In this document: positions 8,625 through 17,817 of the stretch, piece by piece | How positions within the stretch are numbered: position 1 is the first letter of the stretch | How the letters are laid out: each line of letters begins with the position of its first letter | Assembly (NCBI GenBank): GCA_007130865.1 | Contig: SLRR01000060.1 | Location: forward strand, 1 to 60,701 | Direction of reading: 5' to 3' | DNA: 60,701 bases | Origin: Spirochaeta sp. | GTDB taxonomy: Bacteria; Spirochaetota; Spirochaetia; DSM-27196; Alkalispirochaetaceae | The notes under the pieces: model-generated | What the model was told of the DNA's origin: nothing | The model's database searches: none | Seen by the model: the letters and a program-made list of their open reading frames with translations, nothing else | Position numbers and translations under genes: made by a program

Positions 8625-10583
8625 TTACTGTCCCCGGGCGGGATCATCCCGCGAGAGGGATTTTATAACAACCAGGGTCAGATCGTCCTGCTGAGACGTT
8701 TCTCCGGTGAATCCGTGCATGGTCTCCAGGAGTTCGTCCAGTAATGCCCGGGCGGATCGATCGCCCCGGACACGAACGGCTCGTTCCAGGGACCGGCGAA
8801 ACCGATCGATACCGTATTGTTCGTTCTCCGCGCCCACCGCTTCGATCACTCCATCCGTATAGAGCACCGCCCAGGACTGTTCGGGGAAGGGTATCGTGTG
8901 TGATTCGTACCGAGCATCCGGCTCGACTCCTACGGGCAACCCATCGGTATCAGCTTCCCGGGAGAGGTTCTCGCCGGCAGGCATCACCACGAGTGGATGG
9001 TGTCCCGCGTTTGCAAAGGACGCCCGCTCACGCCGCGGGTCAAAAACGATTACGCTCACCGTGGCAAACCGGTCATCCTCCAGACTGCCGCTCACGGCGG
9101 AATTTATCATCTCCACAACTGTCCCCGCGTCATCGGTCGATTCCAGCGCAAGACGCGCAGCGGTACGGATTATCATCATCACCAGCGCTGCAGGTACGCC
9201 TTTGCCGGCCACGTCGCAGATGATCACCGCAGTACGATCTCCCCCCATGGGAACTACGTCAAAGTAATCACCTCCGACGCCACGGAGAGGACGGCTGATC
9301 GCAGCGATCTCGGCATACCTCTCCTGTACGTCCGCGGGTGCCTGAAATGAGTTCTGTATCTTCCCGGCGATCTCGATATCCCGTTCGAGACGTTGCGTGT
9401 GGACCAGCTGCGTGTACTTATAGTAGTTATCCAGGGTTACCGCTACGAAGTTCGCCATGCTTTCGGTGCGAGCCAGGTCCGCGGCGTTGAATGGACGCGA
9501 CGCTTCGCGACGGGCGATCGTGATCAGACCAAGAACGTTACCCCGGATCGACAGCGGTAGAACGATCACTGATTTGAGATGCAGGATCGGATCACGTGCA
9601 TGGGGTCGCAGGTATGGACTTGACGTCGCGTCGGGTACGAGGATCGGTTCGCCCGTTTTCAACGCCCGACCCCAGAGCGGCGTCGACTGATCAACGTTCA
9701 GACGTAACACAAACTCCTTCAATGCTCCGGTTTTGGTCTTGACCAACTGAGGCACGGGTACTGGCGGCGGAAATACGCCTTTTACCGCGCAAACACGGTA
9801 GGACCCGTCGGAACCGATCAACCCGAGACCACTATCCGAGCCGGAAGCACCTACGATCGTATCGACAGCGGCGGCGACGATCTTTCCCGGTTCACCACCC
9901 TCTCCAAGAGAACGTCCCACGTCGGAGAGAAACGCAAAGATCCGTTCCGCCGCACGCTTTTGAAACCGGATTTCTCCGCGAAGCGATTCGATTGACCGTG
10001 CAAGAAGCGCCAGAACTACCGTCCAGAATGGGAGCGTCGCGGTAATGCCGGCGACGCTTTGTGCCGAACCGTCGGCAAAGGGCAGGACCACCAGGGCCAC
10101 GACGCTGATTATGAGCATGAGCTGCACGGTGGAGCGCATACCTTCCACTTCCACCGCCGCGGTCAGAACGTATCGGTCGATCCGGATGAACGCAACGAAG
10201 GTCAGCGCCACCATTACGAGAGGTAGAACAAACTCCACCGTCCCGGCAAGTCCCGGAAAACTGACTCGCAGTACCGTCGCGGCAAGACCCGCTGCGATAG
10301 CGGTTTTAAAAGAACGGTTCGTCGTCCGGTAGCGCCCGCTCCAGAAAACCAGGACCGCATAGGAGACGGTAAACCCGAAAGATACGACCGTCGACCGAAG
10401 CGGCGCTTCCCCCGGCAGAAACAGGCTCAATAGATCCCGCAGTATCAAGACCCCTGCCAGGAGCAGCAGGGGTTGCATATCGTCCCGCCCCGTCAGATAC
10501 CGTACGAACCACGTTACCGCAAGTAAAAGGACAGCCGTGACAAAAGGCAGCCACGACGATACGAGAAACCCCTCGGTAACCAC
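8625..10583 (-). CDS. Membrane GAF-SpoIIE (PP2C) serine phosphatase, RsbU-like
   Basis: 652 aa from GTG 10583. Eight or so hydrophobic segments (about 8-215) form a membrane sensor module. A GAF domain follows (about 230-395) and then a SpoIIE/PP2C phosphatase domain (about 415-640). The metal-binding motifs GGDYFDVV and VIICDVAGKG and a late YTDGVIEA are intact, so the phosphatase should be active. Such enzymes dephosphorylate anti-sigma-factor antagonists in partner-switching pathways. No antagonist or anti-sigma gene lies nearby. The start has no Shine-Dalgarno. Confidence 0.9.
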   Translation of the reverse strand: MVTEGFLVSSWLPFVTAVLLLAVTWFVRYLTGRDDMQPLLLLAGVLILRDLLSLFLPGEAPLRSTVVSFGFTVSYAVLVFWSGRYRTTNRSFKTAIAAGLAATVLRVSFPGLAGTVEFVLPLVMVALTFVAFIRIDRYVLTAAVEVEGMRSTVQLMLIISVVALVVLPFADGSAQSVAGITATLPFWTVVLALLARSIESLRGEIRFQKRAAERIFAFLSDVGRSLGEGGEPGKIVAAAVDTIVGASGSDSGLGLIGSDGSYRVCAVKGVFPPPVPVPQLVKTKTGALKEFVLRLNVDQSTPLWGRALKTGEPILVPDATSSPYLRPHARDPILHLKSVIVLPLSIRGNVLGLITIARREASRPFNAADLARTESMANFVAVTLDNYYKYTQLVHTQRLERDIEIAGKIQNSFQAPADVQERYAEIAAISRPLRGVGGDYFDVVPMGGDRTAVIICDVAGKGVPAALVMMIIRTAARLALESTDDAGTVVEMINSAVSGSLEDDRFATVSVIVFDPRRERASFANAGHHPLVVMPAGENLSREADTDGLPVGVEPDARYESHTIPFPEQSWAVLYTDGVIEAVGAENEQYGIDRFRRSLERAVRVRGDRSARALLDELLETMHGFTGETSQQDDLTLVVIKSLSRDDPARGQ

Positions 10584-10589
10584 CGGAGA

Positions 10590-10619
10590 ATGCTACCACC
10601 CTACCGCAAAGCAGGTCAA
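10590..10619 (-). promoter_or_regulatory. Promoter of the SpoIIE phosphatase gene
   Basis: TTGACC (10614-10619), 18-bp spacer, TAGCAT (10590-10595). Exactly six bases separate the -10 from GTG 10583, so the mRNA would be leaderless. Confidence 0.45.
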
Positions 10620-10634
10620 TTTAACCCGTTGTTA

Positions 10635-10663
10635 TACACATTTCGGGGATCCTCCGGTATGCT
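10635..10663 (+). promoter_or_regulatory. Promoter of the first lnt gene
   Basis: TACACA (10635-10640), 17-bp spacer, TATGCT (10658-10663). Six bases separate the -10 from GTG 10670. It is divergent from the phosphatase promoter 16 bp away. Confidence 0.4.
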
Positions 10664-10669
10664 GTCGTC

Positions 10670-12319
10670 GTGCTTCACGGATGGACGATTTTTTCCGCGG
10701 TACTTCTGCCGCTCACGCTACCGAATGAACTATTCCCCTGGGGTCTCGCCCTTCCCGGTTATATTGCGTTGGTTCCGGCTTTTCTCGCGATATACCACGC
10801 TGATACATGGCGCCGGGCGGCGCGTCTTGGAATGGTATTCGGCGCGATAAGTACGGCGATCGGTAATTACTGGCTGGCGTTCTTCGGCGACTTCTCGGTC
10901 TGGACGATCGGCGGTGCGGTCCTGGGATACACCGGATACAATTACATGCTCTTCGGTTACCTGCACTTTCTGGTACATCGGGACCGCCAGGACACCGGTT
11001 TGTTACGGCAGAATCGTCCCCTGGTGGTAGCGATCGCATGGACCGGATATGAGTACCTGAAGTCCGTGGGGTTTCTGGGATACCCCTGGGGTCTGATCGG
11101 GTACGCTCCGGCGGTATGGCTGCCGGTAGCGCAAGCTGTGGAACTGGCGGGAATCTGGGGCCTCACGTTTCTTGCTGTATGGATCAACGCGGCAATAGTG
11201 GAACTGCTGCTTCTCCGGGAACACCCGGGACGCCTCGGGATCAGGACCGAACGCTACCGGGAGAAGCGGTTTACCTTGATTCCGGCCTCCGAACCCGCCC
11301 GGCACCTTGTCGCGGCGGTGGCGGTACTCGCCGTGTTGACCACTTTTGGTTCAGTCCGGCTCAGAGAGTTTTCTCCGGACCGGACGACGCCGGAGATGAC
11401 GCTTCGGGTCCTGGTCGTCCAGCAGAATATCGACAGCTGGGCCCCGGGCAGGTTTGACGATGCTCTAACCCGCGCACAGAACCTGACACTTGCAGCACTC
11501 GCGGAGCACCGGCGCACGGACGAACCGCCGGTGGACTTCGTCCTCTGGAGCGAAACCTCCCTGCGCCGTCCCTTCCTTGGTACCGACGACTACTATGATA
11601 CCGTGCCGCCGGAACTGCCGTTCATGGATTTTCTCAGGTTGATTGATCGTCCGCTGGTTACGGGAGTACCGATGCCTGCCGGCAATGGTCCCGACCTGAG
11701 CAACAGCGCGGTGGTTATACTGCCGGACGGATCAATTACCGGCGTATATGCTAAACAGCAGCTCGTGCCTTTTGCGGAACGCATACCTTTCTGGGAACAC
11801 GCGGCGGTACGGGACTTCTTTCGTGATATCGTCGGTGTATACGGAACCTGGATGCCCGGAACGGAGAGTACCGTTATCCCCGTTCCCCTGAAAGGATCCG
11901 GGACGCACCAGCTGCCGACGGGGTTGCCGATCTGCTTCGAAGACGGTTTCGGTTGGGTGCCCCGCGAGATGGTGAATAACGGGGCGAACCTGCTTCTGAA
12001 CCTTACCAACAACTCCTGGAGCCGCCAGAACTCAGCCCAGACCCAGCACTACGTCGCAGCCCGCCTGCGGTCGATTGAACTGCGCACGACGCTCGTACGC
12101 GGCACGAACAGCGGCCTTTCCGGTGTCGTGGATCGCCGGGGTGTTCTCTTATCCTCAATACCGATGTTCGAGAGTGCCGCCCGGGTCATGACCGTTCCTG
12201 TTCATACGCCGGGGTGGACGCTTTACCGTGCCGTCGGAGACCTTCCGGGTCAGCTGGCGGTTGTGTACGTGCTGTTGCTGGTTGTGTGGGAAGCTCACCG
12301 GCGCAGAACACGCCGGTGA
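10670..12319 (+). CDS. lnt: Apolipoprotein N-acyltransferase, copy 1
   Basis: 549 aa starting with GTG. Six or so N-terminal membrane spans (about 5-205) are followed by a nitrilase-type domain (about 240-520). The catalytic Glu-Lys-Cys triad appears as the glutamate of VLWSETS, the lysine of VYAKQQLVPF and the cysteine of PICFEDGFG. Lnt transfers a third acyl chain to the N-terminal cysteine of lipoproteins at the inner membrane. A second complete paralogue lies at 15756-17468. The gene is monocistronic, convergent with rpmE, and lacks a Shine-Dalgarno. Confidence 0.9.
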   Translation: MLHGWTIFSAVLLPLTLPNELFPWGLALPGYIALVPAFLAIYHADTWRRAARLGMVFGAISTAIGNYWLAFFGDFSVWTIGGAVLGYTGYNYMLFGYLHFLVHRDRQDTGLLRQNRPLVVAIAWTGYEYLKSVGFLGYPWGLIGYAPAVWLPVAQAVELAGIWGLTFLAVWINAAIVELLLLREHPGRLGIRTERYREKRFTLIPASEPARHLVAAVAVLAVLTTFGSVRLREFSPDRTTPEMTLRVLVVQQNIDSWAPGRFDDALTRAQNLTLAALAEHRRTDEPPVDFVLWSETSLRRPFLGTDDYYDTVPPELPFMDFLRLIDRPLVTGVPMPAGNGPDLSNSAVVILPDGSITGVYAKQQLVPFAERIPFWEHAAVRDFFRDIVGVYGTWMPGTESTVIPVPLKGSGTHQLPTGLPICFEDGFGWVPREMVNNGANLLLNLTNNSWSRQNSAQTQHYVAARLRSIELRTTLVRGTNSGLSGVVDRRGVLLSSIPMFESAARVMTVPVHTPGWTLYRAVGDLPGQLAVVYVLLLVVWEAHRRRTRR

Positions 12320-12326
12320 CGGGTAT

Positions 12327-12572
12327 TCAGTCCTTGATGTTGTACATCTTGCGGAACCGTTCCACACGACCCGCGGTATCTACCAACTTCTGCTTGCCGG
12401 TATAGAACGGGTGGGACGCGCTGGAGATCTCCACTTCAAAAAGCGGATACTCGTTTCCGTCCTCGTACTTTACGGTCTGCTTCGTTTCAACAGTGGATCG
12501 GCTGAGGAACATCGTGCCGCTCGCCGTATCCTTGAACACCACTTTGCGGTAGTTCGGGTGTATATCTCGCAT
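12327..12572 (-). CDS. rpmE2: Ribosomal protein L31 type B
   Basis: 81 aa, opening [15 protein letters not shown] and ending KMYNIKD. It lacks the CxxC zinc ligands of the L31 A-type, so this is the zinc-independent form, which commonly replaces the zinc form under zinc limitation. CGGAGG lies 6 nt before the ATG. It follows rho by 18 nt, a frequent bacterial pairing, and probably shares its transcript. Its stop is eight bases from the convergent lnt stop. Confidence 0.97.
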   Translation of the reverse strand: MRDIHPNYRKVVFKDTASGTMFLSRSTVETKQTVKYEDGNEYPLFEVEISSASHPFYTGKQKLVDTAGRVERFRKMYNIKD

Positions 12573-12590
12573 CTAATCCTCCGAAAAATT

Positions 12591-14144
12591 TCAGTCGGCG
12601 CCTGAAGTATTCATCGACTGAAGGAAGTCCTCATTATTCTTGGTCTTGTTCATCTTGTCAATGAGCAGCTCCAGTGCTTCCAGGTCATCCATTGGACTGA
12701 GCACCTTTCGCAGCACCCACATCTTACGGAGTTCCTCGTTGGTAAGAAGCAGGTCCTCCCGCCTCGTACCGGATTTCTTCACATTGATCGCGGGGAATAT
12801 CCGCCTGTCCGCCAGGCGGCGGTCCAGGATAATCTCCATGTTGCCGGTTCCCTTGAACTCCTCAAAGATAACCTCGTCCATGCGGCTGCCGGTCTCGATC
12901 AACGCCGTGGCGACGATCGTCAGGCTGCCGCCGCCTTCAATGTTCCGGGCCGCTCCGAAAAACCGCTTTGGCTTGTGGAGTGCGTTCGAATCGACACCAC
13001 CGGAGAGAATTTTACCGGAGGTGGGAACGGTCTGGTTGTAAGCCCGGGCGAGACGCGTGATCGAGTCAAGCAGGATCACCACGTCCTTCCCGTGCTCAAC
13101 GAGGCGTCGGCTTTTCTCCAGAACCATCTCCGCTACCTGCACGTGACGCTGAGCCTGCTCGTCAAAGGTGGAAGCGATCACTTCCGCCTTGACGTTCCGC
13201 TCCATATCGGTCACCTCTTCCGGCCGTTCATCGATGAGCAGGACGATAAGGTACGCCTCGGGGTGGTTCTCCGTAATCGCGTTGGCGATCTTCTGAAGCA
13301 GGACGGTCTTACCGGTCCGTGGCGGTGAAACGATCAGACCTCGCTGCCCTTTACCTATCGGGCAGAAGAGGTTGATCATCCGCGTGGAAGAATCACCGGC
13401 GCGCGTCTCCATATCGAGCCGTTCGTCCGGGTAAAGTGGCGTAAGGTTGTCAAAAGGTATACGGGTCTGTGCCACGCTGGGGTTGTCGAAGTTTACGCTC
13501 TCCACCCGCAGCATCGCAAAGAATCGCTCCCCTTCCTTGGGTGGACGAATCTGGCCGTACACGGTGTCGCCCGTCTTCAAGTTGAAAAGACGAATCTGCG
13601 ACGGCGATATATATATATCATCGGGCCCGGACAGGTAGGAGTGCTGGGGACTGCGGAGAAAACCGTATCCGTCGGGAAGGATCTCCAGCGAACCATAGGC
13701 GTATATCGTACCGTTCCGCTCGGTGTGCGCCTTGAGAATAGCGAAGATGACTTCCTGCTTCTTCAGCGCCAGGAGGTTATCCGAGGCGATCCCCATATCG
13801 GAGGCGAGGTTACGAAGATCCTTCATGTTCATCATCGTAAGCTCGTTGATACTGAGACTCTTCTCGTCCCGAGGGTGGGAGAAGTCCGCCCCGGTACCCT
13901 GGCCGTTTCCGTTCGCGGCCTCGGCGTCGCCGTTTTCACCGTTCTGGCGGGCATAGGAACGATCGTTCCCGTTGTCACCGTCCTTCACGAGCGCAACACG
14001 AACGCGCTTCTTCCTTGTTGCGGCACGGCGAGGTCCCCGGTTTTTCTGGTTCTCCGAACGTTGAGTTTTCCCGGAATTCTCGGCGTCGCCGTTGTTACTC
14101 CGATCTGGTTGTTGCTGTGGTTGCTGTTCGTCAATATCTGACAT
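12591..14144 (-). CDS. rho: Transcription termination factor Rho
   Basis: 517 aa from ATG 14144, preceded by GGAG at 7 nt; an upstream ATG at 14159 lacks this. The N-terminal 90 residues are an Asn/Gln/Arg-rich low-complexity extension typical of Rho from high-GC bacteria. Next come the Rho N-terminal helix (from about 95), the cold-shock-like RNA-binding domain and the RecA-type ATPase with Walker A PPRTGKT. The Q- and R-loop regions such as [12 protein letters not shown] and the SGGVD segment are intact. It is a hexameric RNA translocase ending transcription. A hairpin in its 100-nt leader may allow autoregulation. Confidence 0.98.
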   Translation of the reverse strand: MSDIDEQQPQQQPDRSNNGDAENSGKTQRSENQKNRGPRRAATRKKRVRVALVKDGDNGNDRSYARQNGENGDAEAANGNGQGTGADFSHPRDEKSLSINELTMMNMKDLRNLASDMGIASDNLLALKKQEVIFAILKAHTERNGTIYAYGSLEILPDGYGFLRSPQHSYLSGPDDIYISPSQIRLFNLKTGDTVYGQIRPPKEGERFFAMLRVESVNFDNPSVAQTRIPFDNLTPLYPDERLDMETRAGDSSTRMINLFCPIGKGQRGLIVSPPRTGKTVLLQKIANAITENHPEAYLIVLLIDERPEEVTDMERNVKAEVIASTFDEQAQRHVQVAEMVLEKSRRLVEHGKDVVILLDSITRLARAYNQTVPTSGKILSGGVDSNALHKPKRFFGAARNIEGGGSLTIVATALIETGSRMDEVIFEEFKGTGNMEIILDRRLADRRIFPAINVKKSGTRREDLLLTNEELRKMWVLRKVLSPMDDLEALELLIDKMNKTKNNEDFLQSMNTSGAD

Positions 14145-14188
14145 GGAAGACTCCATCAAACATAATTTACCAGTGAGGCAGGTTCACA

Positions 14189-14217
14189 CGTGAAGCCCGG
14201 ACGGACTTCGTTTCACG
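14189..14217 (-). other. Hairpin in the rho leader
   Basis: CGTGAA (14189) pairs with TTCACG (ending 14217), and inside it GAAG.CC pairs with GGACTTC, giving a long imperfect stem about 45 nt upstream of the rho start. No T-tract follows. It could shape Rho autoregulation. Confidence 0.5.
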
Positions 14218-14252
14218 ATACCCGGAATTACCGTCTGTGTGCAGGTTTCTAA

Positions 14253-14281
14253 AATATACCTACCCTTCCCGGTCGTGTCAA
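14253..14281 (-). promoter_or_regulatory. rho promoter
   Basis: TTGACA (14276-14281), 17-bp spacer, TATATT (14253-14258): close to the consensus housekeeping promoter. It lies between the bactofilin gene and rho, giving rho-rpmE a separate transcript with a leader of about 100 nt. Confidence 0.75.
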
Positions 14282-14336
14282 GACAGTACCGGCGTCCGCG
14301 CCGATCTGCCAAGCTCGTTTCTTTTTCCTTTTATCT

Positions 14337-14777
14337 TTACGAGCCGTCGTTTTTCGACGGTTCGATGACCGGTATCGCCTGGTGGCGAAGTTGTTCCAGG
14401 GGAGCGGAAAAGATATCCAGGGACTCGCTGTTCCGCACCATCTCGCACCGCCCCTCGAATACGACGCCGTCCGCAATCCGGACCCGGCCCGCCCGGACGT
14501 TGCCGTATACCACGCACCCCGGCAGCATCTCGACCTCCGCGGGAGCTTCGATATTACCGTGAACGGTGCCGCCGATAATGATGTGCCGCGCCCGAACGTC
14601 GGCGCGGACCCGGGCGCTTTCAGCGATATACAGGAATCCTTCCGCCTCGATTCGGCCCTCGTATTCGCCGCTGATCGTTACGGATTCTCGGAATCGGAGA
14701 GTGCCGGAAAACTTTGTCCCCTGTCCCAGGCGACTCACGGTGGAACGAATTGAGCGGGGATCGATGTGATAAGCCAT
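14337..14777 (-). CDS. Bactofilin, copy 1
   Basis: 146 aa. The central region (about 20-115) is a beta-helical bactofilin/DUF583 domain with regularly spaced hydrophobic/glycine repeats, such as GEYEGRIEAEGFLYI and IIIGGTVHGNI. Bactofilins polymerise without nucleotide at the inner membrane and organise cell-wall enzymes and cell shape. It sits downstream of the response-regulator/TPR pair. A second bactofilin lies at 24242-24727. The N-terminus (residues 1-18) is polar, so any membrane contact is not obvious. Confidence 0.92.
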   Translation of the reverse strand: MAYHIDPRSIRSTVSRLGQGTKFSGTLRFRESVTISGEYEGRIEAEGFLYIAESARVRADVRARHIIIGGTVHGNIEAPAEVEMLPGCVVYGNVRAGRVRIADGVVFEGRCEMVRNSESLDIFSAPLEQLRHQAIPVIEPSKNDGS

Positions 14778-14793
14778 AGATGCAGGAACTCCG

Positions 14794-15015
14794 TTACTTT
14801 GTGGTCATTACGAAAACGCCGTCCCAGTCTTCCGGTGGCGGAGTGTCGATATAGTGAGCGCAACGCTGCTGGTAGACCCGGGATGGTCCATCATCCGGCT
14901 CAAGCTCGAGCGCCTGGTCGAAACACGCCTTGGCGTCCTCAAACTGCATCAGTTTGTAGAGCTTTCGGCCTCGGGAAAACAGATCCAGAACCTTCGTCGT
15001 TTTTTCTGATATCAT
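14794..15015 (-). CDS. Small TPR protein resembling the adenylate-cyclase C-terminal tail
   Basis: 73 aa. One TPR unit (about 14-48: LYKLMQFEDAKACFDQALEL) is followed by RVYQQRCAHYIDTPPPEDWD and a closing VFVMTTK. From memory this closing pattern occurs at the very C-terminus of spirochaetal class III adenylate/guanylate cyclases, but here it is a free-standing gene. Its ATG overlaps the stop of the response-regulator gene (ATGA), so the two are translationally coupled. It may bind a partner in trans in the regulator's pathway. It is not a truncation: no cyclase fragment lies upstream. Confidence 0.75.
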   Translation of the reverse strand: MISEKTTKVLDLFSRGRKLYKLMQFEDAKACFDQALELEPDDGPSRVYQQRCAHYIDTPPPEDWDGVFVMTTK

Positions 15016-15752
15016 TCGTTCTTCCTTCCGACGCCGTGCAATGTCATCGCCGCGTGCTTCCGAAACTTACTCTCCAGATCCTCCAGCGACAACTCCTTGG
15101 ATTTAAGTTGGTCGCCTCGGCTCTGAAGCTCCCGAACCTCTTCTTCAAGACCCTCCACCGTTGCAAGGGTCTCATTGGTATGCTCCAGAATTCGAGCCAC
15201 AAGCGCCTGCACAGCGTCGGGATCGTTCACATCAAGTCCTTGCGCGGCTTCCCGTAATTCCTGCATCGGCATCTTGATATGCCTTGTGAAGTAGATCAGT
15301 GAGCTGTTGAGCGACTCCACCAGCGCTATCCGACGTTCTCGACGCGCTACCTGGCGGGAGAGCTCACGCTGCCGCAGCACCGCCTGAATCCGGGCAAGAA
15401 CTTCTGAAAAATTGAAGGGCTTCGTTATGTAATCCTCGATTCCCAGCTCAAACCCTTCAATCTTGTCCTCCACCTCGTCCATGGCGGAAAACATTATTAT
15501 GGAAGTACCCGAAACTGTCTCGTACTCCGGTTCCTGCTTCACCATGCGGGTGACTTCCCAGCCGGTTTTACCCGGCAGGATATTATCGAGGAGAACCAGA
15601 TCCGGCCGCTCTTGCACGATCATCTCCAGGGCGGTGTCACCGTCACCGGCGGTGACGACCTCGTACCCGAGACGCGAGAGCATCACTTCGAAGAACTCGA
15701 CGTTGATGTGCTCGTCGTCCACCACCAGGATCTTGGAACCGTTTTGCGCCAT
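15012..15752 (-). CDS. Response regulator with REC domain and coiled-coil output
   Basis: 246 aa. The N-terminal receiver domain (about 7-125) has the acidic pair D12/D13, phospho-acceptor D56 (LVLLDNILPG), the FSAMD switch serine and the TKPF lysine. The remainder (about 130-240) is a coiled coil (RRERRIALVESLNSS, then EGLEEEVRELQSR) without DNA-binding or enzymatic domain, suggesting output by protein interaction. It overlaps the TPR gene by 4 nt and follows lnt by 3 nt. No cognate histidine kinase is adjacent. Confidence 0.9.
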   Translation of the reverse strand: MAQNGSKILVVDDEHINVEFFEVMLSRLGYEVVTAGDGDTALEMIVQERPDLVLLDNILPGKTGWEVTRMVKQEPEYETVSGTSIIMFSAMDEVEDKIEGFELGIEDYITKPFNFSEVLARIQAVLRQRELSRQVARRERRIALVESLNSSLIYFTRHIKMPMQELREAAQGLDVNDPDAVQALVARILEHTNETLATVEGLEEEVRELQSRGDQLKSKELSLEDLESKFRKHAAMTLHGVGRKNE

Positions 15753-15755
15753 GCT

Positions 15756-17468
15756 TTATTGTCCTACGTCCATCCGTGATTTGTCAATCTTGCGCCGTAC
15801 GACCCCCGCGCCGAGTATGACCGGCGCGGCCCCGATGAAGAGATACGCGAGCCAGTCTCCCCAGGCGGTATACAGCGTGCTGTTATCGGAGTAGATCGGC
15901 ACGTCGCCGGCGAGATAGCCTTCCTTGAACGGGGGGTAGAGATCGAGCAGTCGTCCGTTGGGGTCGATTATCGTCGTCATACCACCGTTGGTACTGCGAA
16001 CCACGCTGCGCCGGTTTTCCACTGCGCGGAAGACCGCCATACCCATATGCTGCATCGCCGAGGGCTCGGAGTATGACCAGAGATCGTTCGTGAGATTTAC
16101 GATCACCTCCGCTCCGCGCTGAACGAAACCACGCGAGAGGTACCCGAAAGTGTCCTCAAAGCAGATCGGCGTAGAAAACTTCACTCCGTCGACCTCAAAG
16201 ACGGTCCAGTCTTCGCCCTTCTCCCAGAAATTGGTATTGGCCTCGATCAACATCCGGTGCATCCACGGCAACTGTTCCTCATACGGAAAGTGTTCGGTAA
16301 ACGGGACGAGGTGCAGTTTGCGGTAGGTCTCCATCAGATCCCCACCGGCTCCAAAGAGCAGTACCGCGTTGTAATCCCGACGTTCCAACTCGCCACCGGG
16401 ATTCCGTACCAGCTGGCCATCGCTGTTGCCGATCACGAAGGGAACGTCCCGTTCCGCCAGGTACTCCCGCAGCTCACGAACGAGCTCGAATCGTTCCTGA
16501 TCCTGCCGATACCTCGTATGGAAATCGATAGACGGAACAAAGGATGTCTCCGACCAGACTACGATATCGGGGTCGTCGTTACGCAGCGCCCGTTCGCTCT
16601 CCCTCAGCAGGATCTCGAGACTCCGCTCGTAGGTTCTGAATCCGCCGACCCAGGGGTCAACGTTCTGCTGAACCAGCGCTACCCGCCAGGTACGGGATTC
16701 GCTGTAATCCACGGGAGCGACGAGTCCGTATCCCAGGGTGAAGAGAAAGAACGCCGCATACCCCACCACCTCGGGGCGGCGAGCCCTGAGGACGTGAGCG
16801 ATGCTTGACCTGAGTGACTCCCCGGGAAAATCCCGTACGACCTGGGCTATAAAGAAGGAAGGCAACACCACCAGAGCGGAAACGATCCATACACTGCCGA
16901 AGTCGGCGATCTGGATCAGGACAGGTGCCGGAAAGAGCGAGTACCCCAGGATACCGTAGGCGTAACCGAGAAAACCCTGCGTACGGAGGTACTCGTAAGC
17001 AAGCCAGACCACGGCCTGCACCAGAAACGCGGTCCGTCCGAAGAGTCGATCCGCCACCCACAGGACTGGGAACAGAACCAGAAAGTATCCGGCGTATATA
17101 ACCGGTACGATAAAGATCGCCAGAGGGTGGAACGTTGCGAGCCAGTAGTTGAACAGCGCGTACGATACGAAGCCGTACAACGCGCCGTAGAGCGGCGTGA
17201 CCCACCAGCGCATACGGTGGATCGCGATCCCCACCGGCACCAGCGCGATAAACGCGGCAGGATAGAAACCGAACCGCACCAGGACATTGGGAAACGCCAG
17301 CGCAAACAGCAACGCCCCCGCCAGGAGCAGACCCACGTTTGTTGCGTGGTCACGCAGGGACTGTCCGGATTTTCGTTGCCGGAACGGGACGTCCTGGATC
17401 GGTATCTTTTTGTCCGAACGAGCGCTGTTCCCGCGCCGTGATGGGACTTGCTTGCGTTTTTTCGCCAC
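15756..17468 (-). CDS. lnt: Apolipoprotein N-acyltransferase, copy 2
   Basis: 570 aa from GTG 17468. A basic 40-residue cytoplasmic N-terminus precedes about six membrane spans (45-235) and a nitrilase domain (about 265-520). The catalytic Glu (VVWSETS), Lys (TYRKLHLVPF) and Cys (PICFEDTFG) are present, so it should be active like the copy at 10670. Two intact copies suggest division of labour, for example acyl-chain or substrate preference; this is inference. It lies in the rpsT-HU-lnt-REC operon, 28 nt after HU. Confidence 0.9.
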   Translation of the reverse strand: MAKKRKQVPSRRGNSARSDKKIPIQDVPFRQRKSGQSLRDHATNVGLLLAGALLFALAFPNVLVRFGFYPAAFIALVPVGIAIHRMRWWVTPLYGALYGFVSYALFNYWLATFHPLAIFIVPVIYAGYFLVLFPVLWVADRLFGRTAFLVQAVVWLAYEYLRTQGFLGYAYGILGYSLFPAPVLIQIADFGSVWIVSALVVLPSFFIAQVVRDFPGESLRSSIAHVLRARRPEVVGYAAFFLFTLGYGLVAPVDYSESRTWRVALVQQNVDPWVGGFRTYERSLEILLRESERALRNDDPDIVVWSETSFVPSIDFHTRYRQDQERFELVRELREYLAERDVPFVIGNSDGQLVRNPGGELERRDYNAVLLFGAGGDLMETYRKLHLVPFTEHFPYEEQLPWMHRMLIEANTNFWEKGEDWTVFEVDGVKFSTPICFEDTFGYLSRGFVQRGAEVIVNLTNDLWSYSEPSAMQHMGMAVFRAVENRRSVVRSTNGGMTTIIDPNGRLLDLYPPFKEGYLAGDVPIYSDNSTLYTAWGDWLAYLFIGAAPVILGAGVVRRKIDKSRMDVGQ

Positions 17469-17496
17469 CTTGTACTCGTTATGTTTCCGGAGCTGT

Positions 17497-17799
17497 TTAC
17501 CGTCGCAGAGGCCAGCTCGCCTCTTTCAGCTCCTTACCGGGACGGAAAACCACGACTCCGTGGTTCTGCACCGCTACGCGCTCGCCGGTCTTGGGGTTGC
17601 GCGCGTGCTGCCGCCCCTTTCGGGTACGGATCTCGAACGTGCCGAACCCACGAAATTCGATAACCTTGTCTTCCAACAAAGCCGTTTTGACCTCGCTGAA
17701 GAAGGAATCGATGATCGTGTGAATATCTTTCTTGCTGACATCGACCGTCTCGCTTATGCGTTCAACGATCTCTGCTTTGGTCAGTTTTAAATCCGACAC
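17497..17799 (-). CDS. HU/IHF-family DNA-binding protein
   Basis: 100 aa from GTG 17799, placed 5 nt after CGGAG; GTG 17805 would bury the Shine-Dalgarno. The family signature GFGTFEIRTRKGRQHARNP lies at about 48-66, with the DNA-intercalating proline region RNPKTGE and a C-terminal helix. HU-type proteins bend and compact DNA as dimers. The last residues (KEASWPLRR) form a short extension beyond the standard 90 aa. It follows the S20 gene by 18 nt. Confidence 0.95.
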   Translation of the reverse strand: MSDLKLTKAEIVERISETVDVSKKDIHTIIDSFFSEVKTALLEDKVIEFRGFGTFEIRTRKGRQHARNPKTGERVAVQNHGVVVFRPGKELKEASWPLRR

Positions 17800-17817
17800 G
17801 GACACTCCGTACCAACG

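Noticed and set aside
12296-12318. Terminator at the end of the first lnt gene
   Set aside because: An 8-bp hairpin exists across the stop codon, but no T-tract follows on either strand, so I do not call it a terminator.
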